Assembly: GCA_009823505.1 (NCBI GenBank)
Contig: VZQC01000356.1
Span: 439,813-503,812 of the forward strand
Origin: Rhizomys pruinosus
Taxonomy: Eukaryota; Chordata; Mammalia; Rodentia; Spalacidae
Direction of reading: 5' to 3'
DNA length: 64,000 nt
In this document: positions 60,656 to 64,000 of the stretch, in pieces
How the letters are laid out: the number at the start of each line of letters is the position of its first letter
Position numbering within the stretch: the stretch's first letter is position 1
Program-made: the position numbers and the translations under genes
Notes under the pieces: model-generated
What the model was told of the DNA's origin: nothing
The model's database searches: none
Seen by the model: the letters and a program-made list of their open reading frames with translations, nothing else

Positions 60656-61181
60656 TTACTGGACAAACTGTCAGCCCATGAAAGGAAACATCTAGAATTG
60701 ACCAGAGCCCAATAAAACAGCTCCAGAGAGAGTGGACTGTTTTGCTACTTATCCACCTGTTCCCCTTTTCTAAGCCTAGGGAATAATCTGCGGAAGAGGG
60801 GGCATGGTAGAATGTAAGGGCTGCGATTGGGGTGAATGGTGAAACTACAGCAATGTAGTCTGGACACTCATTTGATCGACTTGATTGAACATACAACCCC
60901 TCACCTCCCCGCTGGATGGTGGGGCTGTGGGGGTTTGGAAACAACAGCCTGCAAATTGGTTTCATATGAAGGATGCTTGTACTCATGGATTATCACATAG
61001 CTAAAAAAAAGGAAAAAAAAACTGAGAGAAAGATGCAGGACAGTTATGGCAGAATGCATGATCTGGGATGGGGTAGGGGTGGGGGGAAAGGGAAAGGGAA
61101 ATATGCCTGAAATGAATTGGAAAATGATGTATGAAATGCACAAAGCATCAATAAAAATATTAAAAACAATAAAATAAAAAT
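60656..61181 (+). mobile_element. Family F copy F5, 5'-truncated
   Basis: Begins at the family word 'ctggacaaactgtcagccca' and runs through the two purine tracts to 'caaagcatcaataaaaat' and an A-rich tail. Bracketed by 'aaaatagaaa' (60,646) and 'aaaatagaga' (61,182). Copy B has the empty site near 10,120 ('aaaatagactatcag'). 5' truncation with a tail indicates LINE-1-type priming at the 3' end. Confidence 0.9.
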
Positions 61182-62025
61182 AAAATAGAGAATCAGAAAA
61201 TTTAAGCATTAATATTGATGGATAGATAAATAAATATGCAAAAAAATTCATTATAACAAAGTCTGGACTTTAGCATTTTTATAAGAGAATTGGATAGGCA
61301 GAGGAGGTGCCAAGTTCATGCATGAGAACAGAGGAAAGAATACAAATAATAAGTGGACATGAAGAGTGGACCACATCCCAGTAGGAATCAACATATTAAT
61401 ACTAAAATGAAGAATGTAATTAACAATAATCTAATCAAACAAAGACTAGCAAATCATGTTCTATACAAATCTTTCCAATCATATTGGTAAATGAATATGA
61501 CCTAAAATTACCAAGTAATAGGCAGAAACTGAGAAAATTGAAAGGTTAGATTTAATTGTCAACACATTAGTATAATAAATAATAAAATATCAGGGTAAAA
61601 TAATCACTGCAGATTAGTATGGCTGAAAATTTACCAGATATAATACCATTATGCACATTTCTACAAAAGTTAGGAGTCCTAAATTCATCATATAACAGCT
61701 AAGTAAAAAGAAGAGTAAGATCCATTCACATAATAAGAGTGGAACAATTCAGTGCACACCTCTAAAATCTAAATATAATTTTACAAGAAAGTTTAGGAAA
61801 AAAATTCCAAGACAAATTATTTGGAATTACAATATCTACAAAATTCTCTTTAAGGAAGTATAAAAGAAAAACCGTTACTGTCAAAACCATTACTGTCAGA
61901 TTTACAGAAAAACTTGCTAGTTATGATCATGTTAGTTTGCATAAAGCAAGCAATGTCTAAAACAAAACTTGTAGCAATTCTTAGTTTTTTTAAGAGCAAC
62001 TAGTGCTTTTTTTTAGTTATTTTTT

Positions 62026-62225
62026 ATGTGTATGAATGTAGTGTCTGCATGTAGGTTGGTGCACCCATGGCATGCAGTGTCTCAGAGGTCAGAAGAGGAT
62101 GTCAGATTCCCCTGGAACTGGAGTTAATGATGGTTCATAGCTGCCATATGGGTGCTGGGAATTGAACCCGGGTCCTCTGCAAGAGCAGTCAGTGCTATTA
62201 ACTACTTAGCCATCTCTCCAGGCCC
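62026..62225 (-). mobile_element. B2 SINE, reversed, older
   Basis: Flanked by 'agttattttt' at 62,015 and 62,226. Copy B has the empty site ('ttctttgttatttttaaaag', 11,178). Confidence 0.9.
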
Positions 62226-63309
62226 AGTTATTTTTAAAACGTGAATAAAACTAAAAGAAATATAAAATGAAATCAGAGGATTTATGTGATTACAGAAAAA
62301 AGTTAATTGGAATGTTTCACTGGCAAAATTAAAGATGGAATTTAAAAATCTAATAATAAAGTGAAATGGTATAACCTGCTAGAACTTCTGAAAAAGACTC
62401 CCCTTGTAGTCATCCATAAACTCTAGCTGCAATAATTATTTCTGCTCAAGAAATATTATACTGTCCTTGAGCACTGGAGGGAAGAGTGTGACAATATCTA
62501 CTGTAGGGATGGACATTTAATTGACTCAATCTCAGCATTTGAGATGTGGGCCTATGTGTTGTAAATAAAAATCTACTACAACTAGAAGATTGTCTGATGA
62601 GATTTGAGAGACACAGAGATCTATGGATAAAACAGTATGTTATCATGAATCAGTTTAAAGCTATAAGCATTTACCAGAATAATAGGTTTTATTTTTCCCT
62701 AGGGCATATGACTTGTCCCTACATGGGTCCTTATCCTCAATCATCAGAAGAAAGCCTTAAATTTAATTTGAAAGTGGGTGGTACTTCCATAACATTCCTG
62801 TCACCATTATAACGATGGGCATATCTTCCCAGGCCAGTCATTAATCTTGCTTACAGGGTTTACACTTAGGTAAAATCAATGATTACTTTTCAACTGTGCT
62901 AAGTAACATAGCATCTTCCAGTATTTACAAAAGTTGATAACTAGGAATGTTTTCAGATCAGTATCATCTTGATTTGCCAGTGTTTCTTTGGGTCATTTAT
63001 ATATTTGGTTCAGCTATACACATGGCTTACAATCAACTGGTTGAAGGTAACCAGAGCATTAGCAGTCACCTTTAATATTTTCTGGTATATGGCACCTCAT
63101 ATGCCAACTGCTCTGAAAGAGATAATCCATTCCTAACCCTGGGATCTTTGTTATTCAGATGTCTGCAATCAAGGTTGCTTTCCCACTTTGACAATATTTC
63201 CTGAACCTTCATTTCCAGAAGTTTGTTAGACATGTCCTCTTTAGGGAAAGTGCTCAGAAGCCTCTAGTTCTCTGCACTTGGCACAGTTGAGAGGTTTCGT
63301 GTTAAACAT

Positions 63310-63893
63310 CATCTAGCGCATAATGAATCTTCTCAGGAGAAAGAAGCATTTGTTAGGCTTGTTCCACCACACTCACACAAGAAAGGTGCCTGGGGGCTAC
63401 AAATAGTTGTAGATATAAGTTTAATCGAGGGTTAGTTACAATCAAGCAGAAAAGAAGCCACAACAACTAACAACTCAGACAGAATAGATAAAGAAGATGA
63501 TGCATCAGGCTGAGCACACTCCCATGGGACTGGAGGGCAGCGGCCTCAAGACCCAATTTCCCTTAGCTTTTATTCCCAGTTAGAGGTTTGCATCATAGTC
63601 ATGGTGACTCTTCCTCTGATTGATAGGATCTTGGTTACAGATCAATCAGTTTTTTATTATATGTATTCACCAGCTCTGGAGTCTTTGTTCTATTGTTTTA
63701 TCTCCTCTCGACCTTTTGTTCTCATGAAGCATTTAATTGTATGCTTTTTGGCAGAAGTTAAATCGCTCTTCTAAAGAAAGGTTTGATTTATCTATGCCAT
63801 GCCTTTGTTTGTCCTTTTTTTAAAACTCTGGCGTGAACTCTAGGCCAAGATGGAGCTGACCAAGCTAAAATGGAGTCAGCTTGATCCTCACAT
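63310..63893 (-). mobile_element. ERV 3' LTR, reversed (candidate)
   Basis: On the minus strand a purine tract (aaaaggggggaa, about 63,904-63,893) is followed by TGTGAGGATCAAGC, as at an internal/LTR border. The next 500-600 bases contain a TATA/poly(A)-like 'gggaataaaagc' (about 63,575) and are otherwise unique-looking. The outer LTR end is uncertain. Which ERV class it belongs to cannot be settled from here, though the layout suggests a gammaretrovirus-like (ERV1) element. Confidence 0.5.
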
Positions 63894-64000
63894 TCCCCCC
63901 TTTTAGTAGTTTATAGAGACAAATCTTTAGTCTCCTTCCTCAGTTTCCATTGCTGGGAGAGGGTCATACTGGACACTTAGAACCATCAATTGTACAGCCT
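63894..64000 (-). other. Internal 3' end of the reversed ERV (purine tract side)
   Basis: About 100 bases before the purine tract on the minus strand, where an env end would lie. One short open reading ends in a stop shortly before the tract. Too short to identify. Confidence 0.35.

Larger units (their letters stand above)
59890..63062. repeat. Duplicated zinc-finger flank, copy C
   Basis: Begins in the last bases of the B2 head of the dimeric SINE (tctctccagcccctgaata), matches copy B through 63,062, then diverges. The zinc-finger exon that should adjoin its left end is gone, replaced by LINE-1 C. 61,190-62,010 and 62,240-63,060 hold only this duplicated non-coding sequence. Confidence 0.88.

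Overview
This is mammalian nuclear DNA from a mouse-like (myodont) rodent. It is AT-rich, has no operons or dense coding, and is crowded with B1 (7SL-derived), B2 (tRNA-derived) and ID-type SINEs, LINE-1 of rodent type, ERVL/MaLR and ERVK LTR elements, and a KRAB-type C2H2 zinc-finger exon. The species cannot be fixed from the sequence. Apart from one fairly young LINE-1 with two long open frames, no gene is clearly functional; the rest is retroelements, retrocopies and gene relics.

Layout. 0-5 kb: part of an unrecognised repeat ('family F' here), then two reversed LINE-1 fragments. 5-13 kb: two tandem relics of a zinc-finger gene on the minus strand with their upstream flank; the second has an array of C2H2 fingers split by a B2 insertion. 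13-17 kb: old reversed LINE-1 debris. 17.0-17.9 kb: an ERVL 5' LTR, primer site and gag start running into a 328-base assembly gap. 19.9-23.3 kb: a retrocopy of AP1S1 (clathrin adaptor AP-1 sigma-1) that is spliced through exon 4 but keeps its last intron, bounded by a matching target-site duplication. 24-29.6 kb: old LINE-1 in both orientations with many SINEs. 29.7-31.7 kb: the longest copy of family F, about 2 kb, between probable target-site duplications. 35.2-36.2 kb: MaLR-type LTRs. 37.5-42.7 kb: a reversed ERVL gag relic interrupted by a reversed ERVK LTR, then an internally deleted ERVL provirus. 42.7-44.2 kb: retrocopy-like sequence. 44.7-49.3 kb: second copies of segments seen at 24.2-25.7 kb and 37.6-40.6 kb. 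48.2-55.3 kb: the most complete ERVL, with gag, protease, reverse transcriptase, RNase H, integrase and dUTPase regions, all disrupted, and no 3' LTR. 55.3-59.9 kb: LINE-1 with intact ORF1 and an ORF2 cut off near its C-terminus. 59.9-63.06 kb: a third copy of the zinc-finger flank. 63.06-64 kb: the 3' end of a reversed ERV with a candidate LTR.

How it fits together: LINE-1 supplies the enzymes; B1, B2, family F and the AP1S1 retrocopy carry its signatures (poly(A) tails, target-site duplications, one 5' inversion). Duplicated blocks (zinc-finger flank x3; 24/45 kb; 37/46 kb) provide empty sites that confirm individual insertions. The best leads for something undescribed are family F, the dimeric B2-B1 SINE and the intron-retaining AP1S1 retrocopy.
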